In this document: positions 11,301 to 22,456 of the stretch, one piece after another | How positions within the stretch are numbered: the stretch's first letter is position 1 | Layout of the letters: every line of letters starts with the position of its first letter | Assembly (NCBI GenBank): GCA_003952965.2 | Contig: CM025854.1 | Location: forward strand, 21,622,111 to 21,686,110 | DNA: 64,000 nt | DNA from: Morella rubra | Lineage: Eukaryota > Streptophyta > Magnoliopsida > Fagales > Myricaceae | Reading direction: 5' to 3' | Position numbers and translations under genes: made by a program | The notes under the pieces: model-generated | The model's database searches: none | What the model saw: the letters and a program-made list of their open reading frames with translations, nothing else | Told to the model about the DNA's origin: nothing

Positions 11301-13555
11301 ACCTAGCTGACCAGACAAGTGGTCTTACTATCAACAAACCTAGAAGATGAGTTCTGACAGTGATGTACATAATATGATTATATACACTGATTCTCAACAT
11401 AACATCAATACTCTGGCCAGAAGGACAAGCAAAATGATACAAGAAGACCATGTGATAATAATCCACAACTTCATCTTCCATGATTTTACTTTAGGCCAGG
11501 TTTAAATGGGCTTATGCAGGCATATGCTAATTTCACTCAGAGAACATATCAGAGATTGGTCAACCTTCTATTGGAATTAGCATATGTAATACAAAACAAG
11601 CGTGTGTATAAAAACCATGTTTGGAGTTACCAGTATCCCAGATTGCAAGCTTCAGCTTTTTCCCACCAACGTTAACATATTTCACCTTGAAATCAACCCC
11701 TGCATAAGAAAGCAGAAACAAGACGTATATCAAGACAAAGGAAAAGCAATAAGCAAATTATTAGGATTTTACAGTATTGAGTTGGATGAACATAAGAAAA
11801 CATGATGTAATAGTCATATTCCTAAAAGCTGAGAATATTAGCCAACAGTTCGTGGCTCTTATGGTGTTAGCCTTTGGAGGTACATTAGCAAAGGGTGGAA
11901 TGCTTTTAGTAAGCATATTCGGTTTAGGGTGGGGAATGGTGCCAGAGTTAGCTTTTGGCACGACAGCCCGTGTGGAGACAAGCCTTTGAGTCTCGCCTTC
12001 CCTCTTGTTTTCTCTTTGTCTCACTGTAAGGAGGCTTTGATAGCGGATTGTTTGGTGGATGGTGGTGAGAGTGTGCTGTGGAATGTCCCATTTGCTAGAG
12101 CAGCTAATGATTGGGAAGTGGAGGATTTTTCTTCATTCTTCGCTAGGTTGTATGGTATGGCTTTGAGGAGAGGGAGGATGATGTGATGGTTTGGGCGGGG
12201 ACCAAGGAAGGAGTGTTTTCGGTTAAATCGATGTATGATTTGCTTTTGGGTGGGATTGATTTGTCTTTCCCTTGGAAGGGTGTGTGGAGGTCTTTGTACC
12301 CATTGAGAGTATATTTTTTTTTGTGTGGAGGCTACTCATGGTAGGATTTTTACTATTGATAACCTTCGCAGAAGGGGGACAATCATTGCTGATTGGTGTT
12401 TCCTATGTCGGGTGATGCTGAATCTGTGGACCATGTTTTGCTGCACTATCCTTATGTGCATGGGCTGTGGTCACATATTCTTTGTATTGTGAATTTTCAG
12501 TGGGTTATGCTTGAGAAAGTGGCTGATGTTTTGTGGAGTTGGAAGAAGAGGTTTCGCAATCCTTTCGCTAAGGTTATATGGAGGTGATTCCACATTGCAT
12601 CTGGTGGTGTCTTTGGAGGGAGCGAAACAGTAGATGTTTTGAAGATTGTTCTTTGTCATTGGCTAAGTTGCAGGGCGTTTTGTTGTCTTCTCTTTTTCTT
12701 TGGGCAAACCCAGTGCTTAGATGCCCTTTTGTAGATTTTGTTGATTTTCTCAATTTTCTTGCTTGTTTGGAGTAGTGTCTTCAGTATAGTCCTTTGTACT
12801 ATTTTCACTATTTCTAATGAGATTGGCTTACTTATAAAAAAAAAAAAAAAAGGACAATATTAGCCAAGACTTGAGAAATAGAAATGAAATGGGATGCAGG
12901 GGCTAAATTTTGGCCCATCAACCATAATATATACAACTTCCCATAAGTAAAAACACAAAAAATTCTTTGAAACGTGCAAACTTCGGTTGCACATTATTCC
13001 AGCTCAAGTCAATTCGAGCCGAGAAACTATTTCAAGTCAAAATTTTATGAATGCATTCAAACGAACAAGTGCTCTCTCCACTTAATTATGTCTTTAGCAG
13101 AAGCCAGTAATTATAAATTTCCATTGCAAAACTTCTCACTACAGCCCCAAGAAAACAAAAAGTGTCATTTAACTGTGCCTATGCGATCATCTTTGTTCAT
13201 GGTTAACAGCTAAACAACAACCACGAAAACACTTATCATTTTTTTAACATTGATTGCTCCTGCACTTTATCAGAAACAACGCACAGGCAAAAGAGTAACG
13301 CTATGCCATTGTTGCATTACACATCCGTAAAAATTCACTTATAACAGTCCATTAATAACCACATAGGTCCAGAATATCAAAATCCACAAGTTAATATGAA
13401 ATTGAGTAGAAAGACTCACCAATTGTGGGCGATAGATCTTCAAAGGTCTCAGATGTAAAACTCAAAAGCAGACTACTCTTCCCAACCCCCGAGTCCCCAA
13501 TCATCAGCAGCTTGAACAAGTAATCAAATTCAGGCTGATTCGAAGATGAATCCAT
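8322..13555 (-). CDS. RABC2A: Rab GTPase, RABC2a-like (Rab18 class)
   Basis: Six exons on the minus strand: 13555-13420, 11699-11631, 11128-11063, 9838-9717, 8829-8701 and 8429-8322. All introns are GT-AG and the sum is 630 nt, 209 residues. G-protein motifs are complete: the P-loop GDSGVGKS (residues 20-27), switch I Thr in SPTIG (about 44), WDTAGQE (66-72, split by an intron), GNKLDK (126-131) and ECSAK (155-159). The C-terminus ends in SSCC, a double geranylgeranylation site that anchors Rabs to membranes. Length and motif spelling match plant RABC2, which in Arabidopsis binds class XI myosin and associates with peroxisomes or post-Golgi vesicles. Intron 1 hosts a LINE fragment at 11846-12855. 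The start is set by the MDSSS N-terminus typical of RABC2. Confidence 0.95.
11834..11845 (+). repeat. Left target-site duplication of the LINE
   Basis: The 12-bp word AATATTAGCCAA here is repeated exactly at 12856-12867, just after the poly-A tail of the inserted LINE. Such a duplication is the mark of target-primed reverse transcription. Confidence 0.85.
11846..12855 (+). mobile_element. 5'-truncated plant L1-type LINE (3' end with zf-RVT)
   Basis: About 1 kb of a non-LTR retrotransposon in + orientation, antisense to RABC2a, inside its first intron. Conceptual reading gives the typical C-terminal end of plant LINE ORF2. It starts with [14 protein letters not shown], continues with the zf-RVT-type segment CFLC...[17 protein letters not shown] and then [16 protein letters not shown], and ends with a poly-A run at about 12838-12851. 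The frame is broken by several shifts or stops (near 12186, 12390 and 12590), so it is dead. Flanking 12-bp target duplications (11834-11845, 12856-12867) match exactly. The reverse transcriptase and endonuclease are absent, so 5' truncation happened at insertion. Confidence 0.92.
12856..12867 (+). repeat. Right target-site duplication of the LINE
   Basis: Exact copy of the 12-bp word at 11834-11845, immediately following the poly-A tail. Confidence 0.85.
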
Positions 13556-14829
13556 CGGAGTCCACTCTCAAAAAATGCCCAACCCAACCGATGGAACCGG
13601 CTTTTCCACCAACACCACACAACCAGCAATAGGGTACCTAACCAAAATCTGGGTAATAAAGATAGCATCAAAACCACATCTATCAACTCAAGAAGGAGCA
13701 GCAAAAAAATACGGTGTAAAAAAAAACAAAAAGACCCAGTTCTGCGATTCAAATTAGGTGTTCATACAACCCAGAAAAATCAAGACCAAGTTCAGACGAT
13801 CAATGGGATTCAAAAACATTGGTTGTCAACTTAACAAGACACTGATATTGCTCCAAAGAGAGAAAATTAGATTAAACTTCATATCATGTATATATGTAAC
13901 AGCACATGTCATTGTATAGCATCAAGACTACAAATTGCATCGATCATTTTAAAGTACACATCATGCTTAATTTCTTCGGAAATTCGATGCAGAACTGCAC
14001 TTTTTGACCACGAAGATCACAAACACAAATATACTCAACCATACATACAGGAAATTCTAATACCTGGGATTTAAGGAAATCGGAAAATGGGAGATGCGGA
14101 AGAAAATGAGGAGAGGAAGAGAGAAACGTTCGAAGCAATATAGGGAGAGTGATGCAGAGTAAAGAGTGAAAAAAAAAAAAAAAAAAAAAAAGAAGAAGAA
14201 AAAACCAAGAAAAATTGGGGTAGAAGCGGAATTGCGGCAAAATTGCCGGGTATTCCCCGCGTTTGCTTTCAACCCGGGAGTCCGTTTTGGTACTCAATTT
14301 TTTTATTTGCTCAACAATTTTTAGTAGGTGGATTTTTAAAGACTCTAATTTCTATTTTTTCAGAATACAGTGATCCATATTCCGTTTATTTTTAAATAAA
14401 TAATTTCTTATATCATCTAGTTTATTGTTACATTTCTCATATTTCTAATTTTTTCTTTTATCTTTTTCTCTTCTTTCCATGTCAATAAATACTGTGGCCT
14501 TGGCTCAACCTGTATGCTCATATGGAGATTATTTTTAATTTGCTGATGGAATTTGATAATTTAATTTTTTTCAACAAATTAAGGATAATTATGATCCACA
14601 AACACAACAACAACAGAAAAAAGCTCATCTATTCCAATATCAAACGAGTTCTTAAAGTGGAAATCAACCAAAGCCTGATTAGGTTGCTTTTTTTTTTTTT
14701 TTTTCCCTCTGTTCTGAATTAATTGATTTATGTGGACAGAATGGATTAAGGGGTGGCCAGCCTGGCCCTGTGTTGGCTTAGCCGGCAAAGAATTCCAAAA
14801 CGAATTCTAATTCCTGGGCCTGTGTTGGC
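13556..14829. other. RABC2a upstream region
   Basis: On the minus strand a pyrimidine-rich stretch at about 14170-14065 ends in a donor-like CCAG/GTATT, and an acceptor-like GAATCGCAG lies near 13744, so an intron in the 5' leader of RABC2a is plausible. A long A-run at about 14169-14191 and AT-rich sequence follow. No other gene is seen. Confidence 0.4.
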
Positions 14830-15585
14830 TCATGACCTTCCAAAAGGAGATTTCTTTGGCTGTTTATTATGAATGCAATGTTATATTATACACCTGTTAG
14901 GGCTTGAATGCAGGGAGAGGATTAGAAGGAAGGTGAAGTAGGCTGCTTTGAGGAGCCAATAAATAGTCCTCTCCGAGTAGATCATATCGGAAAAAAATTT
15001 CCTATTTGGAAGTACTCTTTTGGGTCTAATCAAGCTTTATACATTGTTCAGGAATGGTGGAAAGAGGAGCCGGGAGATTTCTCTTTGAAAACAAGGATGA
15101 AGGAAAGTGGGACGTTTGGTGCTGGGGTGATTTGGCAGACAATGTAGTGTTTATTTGTCTAATATTTTAAAGTATTAAAATTTTAAGTAATTTAAATACA
15201 CTCTAAAATTTTCAATATCTATCCACATTTCAAAAATTTTATAAATCTCAATAAATTTCAATATCTAAAAAATTTCTAAAATTTTAAGAAAATTTTCTAA
15301 AATTTAGACAAACAAATGCCAACAATGGAAATATGTGATGGCCTTTGTTTGCCGAAATGTTGAAGAATATTCTTAAAATTTTAAGAATCTTTTGAATATT
15401 GAGATTTATTAAGATTTGTGAAACTTTTAAAATTTGTGTAGATATTAAAAATTTTAAAGTGTATTTAGTTTGTTTAAAATTTGGATACTCCAAAATATTG
15501 GGTAAATAAAGGCTACTATTTTGCAGGACCCTTTGAGGATGCCAGAGAACCGCAGAAATAGAAGCCCCTCTCGTTCTCTGTCTTC
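14830..15585 (-). pseudogene. Truncated pseudogene of the six-helix membrane protein array
   Basis: Minus-strand sequence at 15585-15527 resembles the conserved N-terminus of the array genes (compare DREREGLLFLRFSGI with MDREQELQFLGFFGI). The part at 15110-14830 resembles the segment from the first helix to the VMSVVP region. The start codon is lost, frames are shifted, and the C-terminal 60 percent of the family (after about residue 130) is missing. A transposon-like insert (15145-15515) separates the two parts. It is the most decayed member and the outermost in the array, about 0.9 kb beyond the first intact gene, which suggests an old duplication. Confidence 0.85.
15145..15515. mobile_element. 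Small TIR element (MITE) inside the array pseudogene
   Basis: The left end TAGTGTTTATTTG and the reverse complement of the right end (TAGCCTTTATTTACC) match imperfectly. The inner arms are AT-rich and complementary (compare TAATATTTTAAAGTATT with CAATATTTTGGAGTATC). It interrupts the pseudogene homology, so it arrived after the duplication. Exact target duplication was not found; superfamily unknown. Confidence 0.55.
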
Positions 15586-16486
15586 ACAAAAGAACGAACG
15601 ATAGAGACTTGAGCAAACAAGGCTCAAATAGAAAAGGAGATGAACACAAGAGTTAACAAGGAACGCTTTATTTACATATTGAGAGAGACCCATTTTTAAA
15701 AATTTTCTCCCTCGTCTGCCCAAAAGTTCCTTTCTCTGTGATTGTTTGGGAACAGAGCAGTAGCCTCTCGCCTCCTCCTACCCGTCTCTTTCTTCATTCT
15801 GTTTTTCTCTCTCTTTTTTTCTTTTCTTTTTTTAGGGGAGTATGAAGTCGATCTACTGCCTCTTGGGTGTGGCCACTGGCCAATACATAAGCACCTCACC
15901 AGAGATTGGACGTGCGTGTGTGATTTGACATGCGTGGATATCATGTGCCCGTCATACACACTCATACTATACGACAATTGTTATCCTTCACACTCCTCCA
16001 ATCATCCATTAGTTTCTTCCTAGTTGAGTTTGTTGGGTAGAATTTCAGCTCATTCTTGACCGCATGAAGCTGACACGAACACTAAGATCAGACCTCGGGA
16101 AATATAAGAAAGAATATCTAATCAAGTGAATAAAGAAGAAAGGAAAAAGGTTAATTTGGATCTCCAAATTATCAAAGATAATTTCAAACGGAGTCTCAAC
16201 TACCATCTTCGATGTGTCCCAAAATTTCAAAATCTTCTTAATTAAAATTTGACTGTGAAAATCGTATCACATTACTGGTTTAGGAGCGCAAAAAGATTAT
16301 TTTTCCAAAAATAAACTACCCATAAACTACTTGGTAACACTTGCTGTATTCAGTAGAAGATAACTCAAGCAAGAGACATAAAGATGATTCAAGGGAAACA
16401 TAGATAGAAGCCAGCTACATAAAGTTCCACGGAACAATATTAACAGACTTAATTTTTCAGAAGAACAAGCTAAATTAGCTAGACTC
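15586..16486. other. Spacer between array pseudogene and first intact array gene
   Basis: This spacer holds the former promoter side of the pseudogene and the 3' flank of the next gene. No coding region or clear element was recognised. Confidence 0.4.
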
Positions 16487-17470
16487 CTAGACAGGAGGCT
16501 CGCTTAGTTGGACATCCTTGGCCGGATTCAGATGAACATAATTCCCGAGATAAGCCTCCAGATGAGCCGTTAAAGAGGGCCTATCGATGCTTTCATGGTG
16601 GTATGATTTGCAGACGAAGTAGATCACAGTTTGGACCACAAGGCCGAAGAGAACCAACATGAACAGAAGCAGGCAGCAAAGTATTCCAACCACAATTCTA
16701 ATTCCTAAGCTCAGGAACTCATCGTTCACAACAAAAGCCTCAAACACAAATTCAATTCCTGCAATGCAGATAGACAGCAGGATAAGGAAAGCAACTGCGA
16801 CTCCCATCTTACCCTTTATCAAGGCCCTGCTCTTCATCATGGATTTGATTCCATATACCTCCTCTAACACCGACACCACACTTGCCAGATCCCAAACGAT
16901 AGTTATGTAAACAATCCCAATCAAGTATGCGACCGCAAGAATCACTATGAGAATAAGCCCAACACCAGTCCCTCCCAAAAAACGTGCCCACAAGAAGAGT
17001 ATTACTCCCGCAACGACGTTGTAAACGAAAGCAACGGCGAAGCTCCACAAAAAAGTGACCGCGAGTCTCTTCCAAACCCTTGGGACCGCGCTCATGACCT
17101 TCTTAAAGGTGATTTCTTTGGCTGTGTATATGCACGCAATGGTATACACAACTGCGGCGGTCGCAAGGAGGGAGAGGATAAGAAGGGAAATGAAGTAGGC
17201 TGCTTCGAAGAGCAAAAAAGTGGCCACTTTAGAGGAGTTCACATCGGTACTCCCTTGGGTATTACCAACCAATCTGTTTCCGATGTCGTTTGTAACATTG
17301 GAAAAGAGTAGATCGGAGATTACGATGTGAGCAAGGGAGAGGGCGGAGAGTGGGATGACGAGTGCCAGAGTGATTTGGCCGAAGATTTTTCTCCACGAGG
17401 ATATGATTTTGAAGGATTCTTTGAAGATCCCAAAGAAACCCAGAAATTGAAGCTCCTGCTCTCTGTCCAT
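16487..17470 (-). CDS. Array gene 1: six-helix membrane protein (AT1G31130 family)
   Basis: Intronless, 327 residues from the ATG at 17470. An in-frame upstream ATG at 17635 exists, but all five paralogues share the MDREQE/MDREPE start, so the downstream Met is chosen. The family, of unknown function, is known in Arabidopsis as AT1G31130, AT4G19950 and AT5G44860. Hydrophobic stretches suggest six transmembrane helices. Conserved cytosolic-type blocks are AKEITFKKVMS, VWKRL, ASVVSVLE and the tail CKSYHHE..D.PSL..HLE.YLG. This member has a longer, NTQGST-containing first loop and the most divergent tail (HLNPAKDVQLSEPPV). Many paralogues keep intact frames, which argues for selection. The cellular membrane is not determinable from the sequence. 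Confidence 0.9.
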   Translation of the reverse strand: MDREQELQFLGFFGIFKESFKIISSWRKIFGQITLALVIPLSALSLAHIVISDLLFSNVTNDIGNRLVGNTQGSTDVNSSKVATFLLFEAAYFISLLILSLLATAAVVYTIACIYTAKEITFKKVMSAVPRVWKRLAVTFLWSFAVAFVYNVVAGVILFLWARFLGGTGVGLILIVILAVAYLIGIVYITIVWDLASVVSVLEEVYGIKSMMKSRALIKGKMGVAVAFLILLSICIAGIEFVFEAFVVNDEFLSLGIRIVVGILCCLLLFMLVLFGLVVQTVIYFVCKSYHHESIDRPSLTAHLEAYLGNYVHLNPAKDVQLSEPPV

Positions 17471-18448
17471 GGTCGCTTTTCCCCTCCACCGAGAACGAGC
17501 GTCAGAGCTTGTGGAATGATAAATGATTGCTCCAATATTGCACCCTTTTATGCCCTCTATCAAACAGAGGACGGACTCCACGTCTTTCAAATAAGATGAT
17601 AATTGAGACCTTTCAATTATGGCGGCCACCTTCAACCATTAAAGAAAGCTACCTAATCCCACACAAATTTTAAGTAAAATTAAAGTTCATTAAACAGAAC
17701 TAAGAAAACGTTCGGTTACAGTAAATTTTGAGAATTTTGTATATTTTGAAAATTTTTAGATAATGTTAATTTTATTGATATACGTATTATAATTATTTTT
17801 ATGTGGTGTTAAAAATGATATTTGATGGTAGAATTTTTTGTTTAGTAAAGATTAAAAAAATCTTGAAAATTTTTTTTTACCTAACAGTATCTAAGACTTT
17901 TAAGTCCAGGGGATTCGTAAAACGAAGGAAATGAATCCCATTGGCACTACGACTTTTCTTGACTTGCGTAACCAAACTGCTTATCCAAATCATCATGAAA
18001 TGAAAAAAATAAAATTGGCTCCTACAGCAAAAACGCTGCAAAACTACGGAGATTTTGTTTAAGTATCTATAATCTGATTACTTAGGTTTAAGGAAGAAAC
18101 GTTTTCCTAACGACAATCTAATGTGAGACAGGGTAAACTAATAATTGTGATTAAAAGTGAAAGCCTTTCGATTTTGCTTAGGCAAAGAGCTATTGTCTGT
18201 CCGATATCATAAGGTTTCCGAGTGGGTCTTCCAAAGACTGGAGCCAGTCAACACGCTTTCACTTTTTGTCTGCTTTCCCAAATTTCCCAAGAAAGTGACG
18301 TTAAATTGCCGAGTGAGTCCTCCTAAGGTCCTAAGCAAATGACCTTTCAATTAGGACTGATATTAAATTGCTCAGAAAAGGAGGTGATGTTGAATTAGGA
18401 AAAAAAAAAACGCCAAATTTCATTTTTATGCAAAATAGTACCCGAGAT
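17471..18448. other. Upstream region of array gene 1
   Basis: AT-rich promoter region. The part 18141-18340 resembles the upstream blocks of the other array genes and contains their shared word GTCAACACGCTTTC (18247-18260). Confidence 0.5.
18247..18260. promoter_or_regulatory. Shared upstream motif, array gene 1
   Basis: GTCAACACGCTTTC is a one-copy variant of a word (GTCAACACGCGCTTTC) found upstream of every intact array gene. Function is unknown; retention in diverged flanks suggests a regulatory site or simply shared ancestry. Confidence 0.35.
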
Positions 18449-18456
18449 CTTGGCAA

Positions 18457-19237
18457 TAGGAGTGCTCGGTGGTAGCGGTTTTAACCGCTAAAACCGCTAC
18501 TGCTACCGCTACCGTAACCGATAAGGGCGATTAATGTGTCTTAGCGATGTGATGGCAGTGTCAAATATGTGATTCTGTCAATTTGCGGTGACGGTGACGA
18601 TTTTTGCCAACTGTCACCTACACTACCGTTAACTCCCTAGTTGAGACTTAAGATGATTATTAATTATGTGACATACTTTTGTTGGGCTTTTGTTGAAATA
18701 TTTTAGTTAGTTTATGTCACATTGTTGGACACTTTTATTAGACTTTAATCTTTTATGCTTGAATATGATATTATGTTGGATTTTTGGACAGCTTATTATA
18801 TTTGTTATGATTATTAATGATTATGATATTATGTTTGAATAGGTTATGATATTTGTCATTTGATATGATTATTGATTATGATATTATGTTGGAAATTTAA
18901 ACAAGTTATGATATTTAAATGATTATATTTGTTGCTTATATATAGGCATCAAATGTCTTAAAGGTCCAAAAAAAATCCAAGAAAAACAGCCCAAAACATT
19001 GAAAAAAAAATGAAAAGCCAAAAAAAAAAATTTATTTTTTTGGCCTAACGGTTTTACGGTTTAAGCGGTTATCGTATAACCGTTACCGTTAATACCATTA
19101 CCGTTAATACCGTCACCGGTAAGGCGGTTATTGTGCCTTAGCAGTGCGGTGCAGTGTCAATTATGTGATTCCGTTAATTGCGGTGACGGTGACGGTTTTC
19201 GCCAAACCGTCACCTACACTACCATTAACCACCCCTA
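18457..19237. mobile_element. Non-autonomous hAT transposon, 781 bp
   Basis: Ends are TAGGAGTGCTCGGTGG... and the reverse complement TAGGGGTGGTTAATGG..., giving a short TAGGRGTG inverted repeat. The element is flanked by an exact 8-bp target duplication, CTTGGCAA, at 18449-18456 and 19238-19245, the hAT signature. Both subterminal regions (about 170 bp) are packed with CGGT/ACCG words in both orientations, as in Ac/Ds-type transposase binding sites, and the two regions resemble each other directly. The core is AT-rich with repeats of GATTATGATATTATGTT. No transposase is encoded, so it would need an autonomous partner. Confidence 0.9.
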
Positions 19238-19245
19238 CTTGGCAA

Positions 19246-20034
19246 CCGCATATATGGCAAATTTGAGGGTCGGGTTAGATTAGTGGTTAAGGCTTTAGAT
19301 TTTTGTTGCGTACTCCCTCTAAGATCCTAAGTTCAAAATCTCGTAAGTATTACAAATCATTTGGGGCCACTTCTAAGGCTTTTAGTCCGGTAATTGTCCA
19401 ATTTGTGTGGGACAAGATTGTATAGATTCCAAAATTAGTTGAAGCACGTATAATCTGACTCAGACACTTGTTTATAAATAAGGTAAAAAAGACGCATATG
19501 TGGCAGCCCTTCTCTTGGCAACAACATCAATCTCTAATTAAGTCAAGAAACAGAAACTACTGGCTTGGGATCACTCCGTTGGCCTAATTCCCTCTCCCTC
19601 TTAGTTTTTTTTTTTTTTTTTCAATTTTCTTTGTTGCTCTCGAACATATGAACTAGAATCGGGTAATTATTGGGACTCCCTACCCGTCCTTTTATATTTT
19701 GATTGATATTCAATATATATATAGATCTATCTGGCTAAAATAAAATTAGCCAACCATTTTCCAGTAACCATCTACATGGCAGAAACAAAATTGTCAAATC
19801 TCCTCAAACTTGCTTGAATCCTCCACGAGTCATGTCTTGTTAAGATAACTCCTTATTAATTATGAAAAATAACAAGAAGAAGCTGCATAAAAAAAATACC
19901 TGGTAATTAAAACTCCCATGTGTTCGTCAAATTAACACAGCGCTCAAGCAAGCGACATAGCACAAGCTACATAGAAGTTACAAAGAAGAATAGTGGCAGA
20001 CGTATTTTCCAGTGTAGCAAGCTTAACTAGACGC
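19246..20034. other. Spacer, hAT element to array gene 2
   Basis: AT-rich spacer with a T-run at about 19605-19621 and an AT-rich 3' flank of array gene 2. No gene was recognised. Confidence 0.4.
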
Positions 20035-21033
20035 CTAGGCAGGAAGCGTTCCAAGTTGGACGTCCTTGGCCCACTTGAGTGGAACATACTTCCCAAGATA
20101 AAGCTCAAGATGATCCGCTAGAGAAGGCTTGTCAATCCTTTCATGGTGATATGATTTGCAGACGAAGTAGATCACAGTTTGGACAACAAGGCCAAAGAGA
20201 ATCAGTTTGAACAGAAGCAAGCAGCAGAGAATTCCAACCACAACTCTAATCCCTAAATTCGGTATCCAGGCCGGCACAACAAAAATCCCAAACACAAATC
20301 CGATTCCTATGAAGGAAACAGACAGCAGGATAAAGAAAGAAACCGCGACCCCCAACTTACCCTCTATCAAGCCCTTGCTCTTGATCATGGCTTTGATTCC
20401 ACAAGCATCCTCTAACACCGATACCACACTTGCCAGATGCCAAACGACGGATATGTAAACTATCCCAACCAAGTACAAGGTCAGAAGAACAGCTATAAGA
20501 ATAATCCCAAAGGTATTCGTTCCAATAAAACGGGCCCACAAGAAGATCACTGCTCCTGCAACGACGTTGTAAACTAAAACAACTGCGAAGTTCCATAAAA
20601 AAGTGAGAATTAGTCTCTTCCAGACCCTCGGGACAACGCTCATTACCTTCTTGAAGGTGATTTCTTTGGCTGTGTATATGCACGCAATGGTATATACAAC
20701 GGCGGAGGTTGCCAGGAGGGAAAGGATAAGAACGAAGGTGAAGTAGGCTGCTTTGAAGAGCCAAAAAGCAGTCCACTCGGAGGAGATGTCATGAGAAAGT
20801 TTTGCGTAGTAGGAAGTATTCTTATCGGTATCATCCAAGGTGATCTCATTGTCCAGAATTCTGAAGAAGAGGAGCTGGGATATTTGGATGTGAGCAAGGA
20901 AGATGAAGGAGAGCGGGAGGATGATAGTCAGGGTGATTTGGCTGAAGATTTTCCTCCATGAAAATAAGATTTTGAAGGATTCTTTGAAGATGCCGAAGAA
21001 ACCCAGGAATTGAAGCTCCGGTTCTCTGTCCAT
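20035..21033 (-). CDS. Array gene 2: six-helix membrane protein
   Basis: Intronless, 332 residues from the ATG at 21033, the start shared with its paralogues (MDREPELQFLGFFGIFKESF). An upstream in-frame Met at 21177 would add a 48-residue leader not seen in the others. Hydrophobic segments lie at about residues 31-52, 95-120, 143-168, 174-204, 228-250 and 262-293. Family blocks AKEITFKKVMSVVP, VWKRL and CKSYHHERIDKPSL are intact, and the tail reads LELYLGKYVPLKWAKDVQL. It is closest to array gene 1 by eye (VVPRVWKRL and FGIFKESFKI are shared). Function unknown. Confidence 0.9.
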   Translation of the reverse strand: MDREPELQFLGFFGIFKESFKILFSWRKIFSQITLTIILPLSFIFLAHIQISQLLFFRILDNEITLDDTDKNTSYYAKLSHDISSEWTAFWLFKAAYFTFVLILSLLATSAVVYTIACIYTAKEITFKKVMSVVPRVWKRLILTFLWNFAVVLVYNVVAGAVIFLWARFIGTNTFGIILIAVLLTLYLVGIVYISVVWHLASVVSVLEDACGIKAMIKSKGLIEGKLGVAVSFFILLSVSFIGIGFVFGIFVVPAWIPNLGIRVVVGILCCLLLFKLILFGLVVQTVIYFVCKSYHHERIDKPSLADHLELYLGKYVPLKWAKDVQLGTLPA

Positions 21034-22447
21034 CAGCTTTTTGTTTTTGTTCTTCAACAAGGGAATGGTAAAGCTTAGGGAACTGATGCTCGTATATATG
21101 GTAGGAATTTTGATAAATGAAAGAATTTGTATGTATAAAAAGTTAGACCATAGAGACCGTTCAAAGTTATAACTCAAGGATTGATTTGTTAAAAGTCAAT
21201 AACACAAAGATTATAAGAATAATTAAAATTAAAGATATTGAAAGTGGATAGATATCTTATGTGTAAATTTGTATACACAGATGGGGTACAGGACTGATTA
21301 TATTTTATTTTTAAAAGTAATATATTACCTATACGTACTTACATAAGATGATGCATTTGTAATAATATATACACAGAAACGAGAAATCTAGTGCCACTCT
21401 CTTTAATTCTATGTAAAGATATTGAAATGTTTGGATGCTTTAAAAAAATCTCAAATTTTAAATTTCTATTGAAAAATCTATTGTTGAGGGAGGTGTTGGA
21501 TTTTATTAGGATTTATGGAAGTATTAGTCACATAACCTAAAAGGAAAATAAATTGCGACTTTGTAGTGGGACCAAGAAGAATTAACAATAAAATTCTAAG
21601 ATCATATGAATTGAGACTTTGTAATAATTGGACCGACTTTGTGTGGTCACAACAAAATTAAAGTTATTGGTCCAAACTAAGTGCACAATCAACATCGGAG
21701 AAAACAAAAGTGACACAAAACTTTAAAAAGTAATTCATTAGTTCTAAAGTAGAAAAGAAAAAGAATGAAACAGTAAAGCTTAATTTCAATTTGTTAGTGT
21801 ACTAATAGATGAAAATTGAATCTCCTGTTTATAATGGTGGAACAATTTATTTATTAGTCTCACTAAAAAGACTATGATCCTCTTTAATTTATTATATGAA
21901 TTTGATTGTTTAGTTAAGGAAGAAAAGTACACCGTATTTACTAAAATATTATAAGGTCTAAATGGTAAGACAATCCATAATTTAATATGAATAATATTAA
22001 ATGTTGTAGAATTTATATATTTTGTATTTCTCTTTTCAAATTTGACCGTCTAATTATAATAACTTTATCGTCTAATTCTAATAACAAATTAAAAAATTCT
22101 CTCCAAATTGATCGTGACCAAACTGCTTTTGCTGCAAAACTGCAAACATTTTGAATTATTTTGTGTACTAATAATGATAATTGAATAAAACAGGGTAGGT
22201 TAGCAATTGAGAAGGAAAGAAGCTGTGGCCTATGAGCTTCCAGGCCGTCGGTGGAAGCAAAGCGATCGAGGTTCCATTGCATCCGATAGTGGATGGGACC
22301 CAGCTTAAACATTTTCAATAAGGAAGCTCTTAGAAACCGTGCTATCCGAATTCGCAAGGTCCACCACCAGACTCCAGAGGGAGTTTTTCCAAGTCCTCCT
22401 TGACTCGACGAGTCAACACGCGCTTTCAACTCGAAGATCATGAGATA
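21034..22447. other. Upstream region of array gene 2
   Basis: AT-rich. The block 22210-22440 is clearly related to the block 26330-26520 upstream of array gene 3 (GAAAGAAGCTGTGG, GGTTCCATT.CATCCGATA and GGGACCCAGCTTA are shared), so whole segments, not only coding regions, were duplicated. Confidence 0.6.
22412..22427. promoter_or_regulatory. Shared upstream motif, array gene 2
   Basis: GTCAACACGCGCTTTC lies about 1.4 kb upstream of the start codon, identical to the copy upstream of array gene 3. Confidence 0.4.
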
Positions 22448-22456
22448 TTTCCCAAA

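Noticed and set aside
17471-17635. Upstream Met of array gene 1 as the true start
   Set aside because: The added 55 residues are not shared by any paralogue, whereas MDREQE is.
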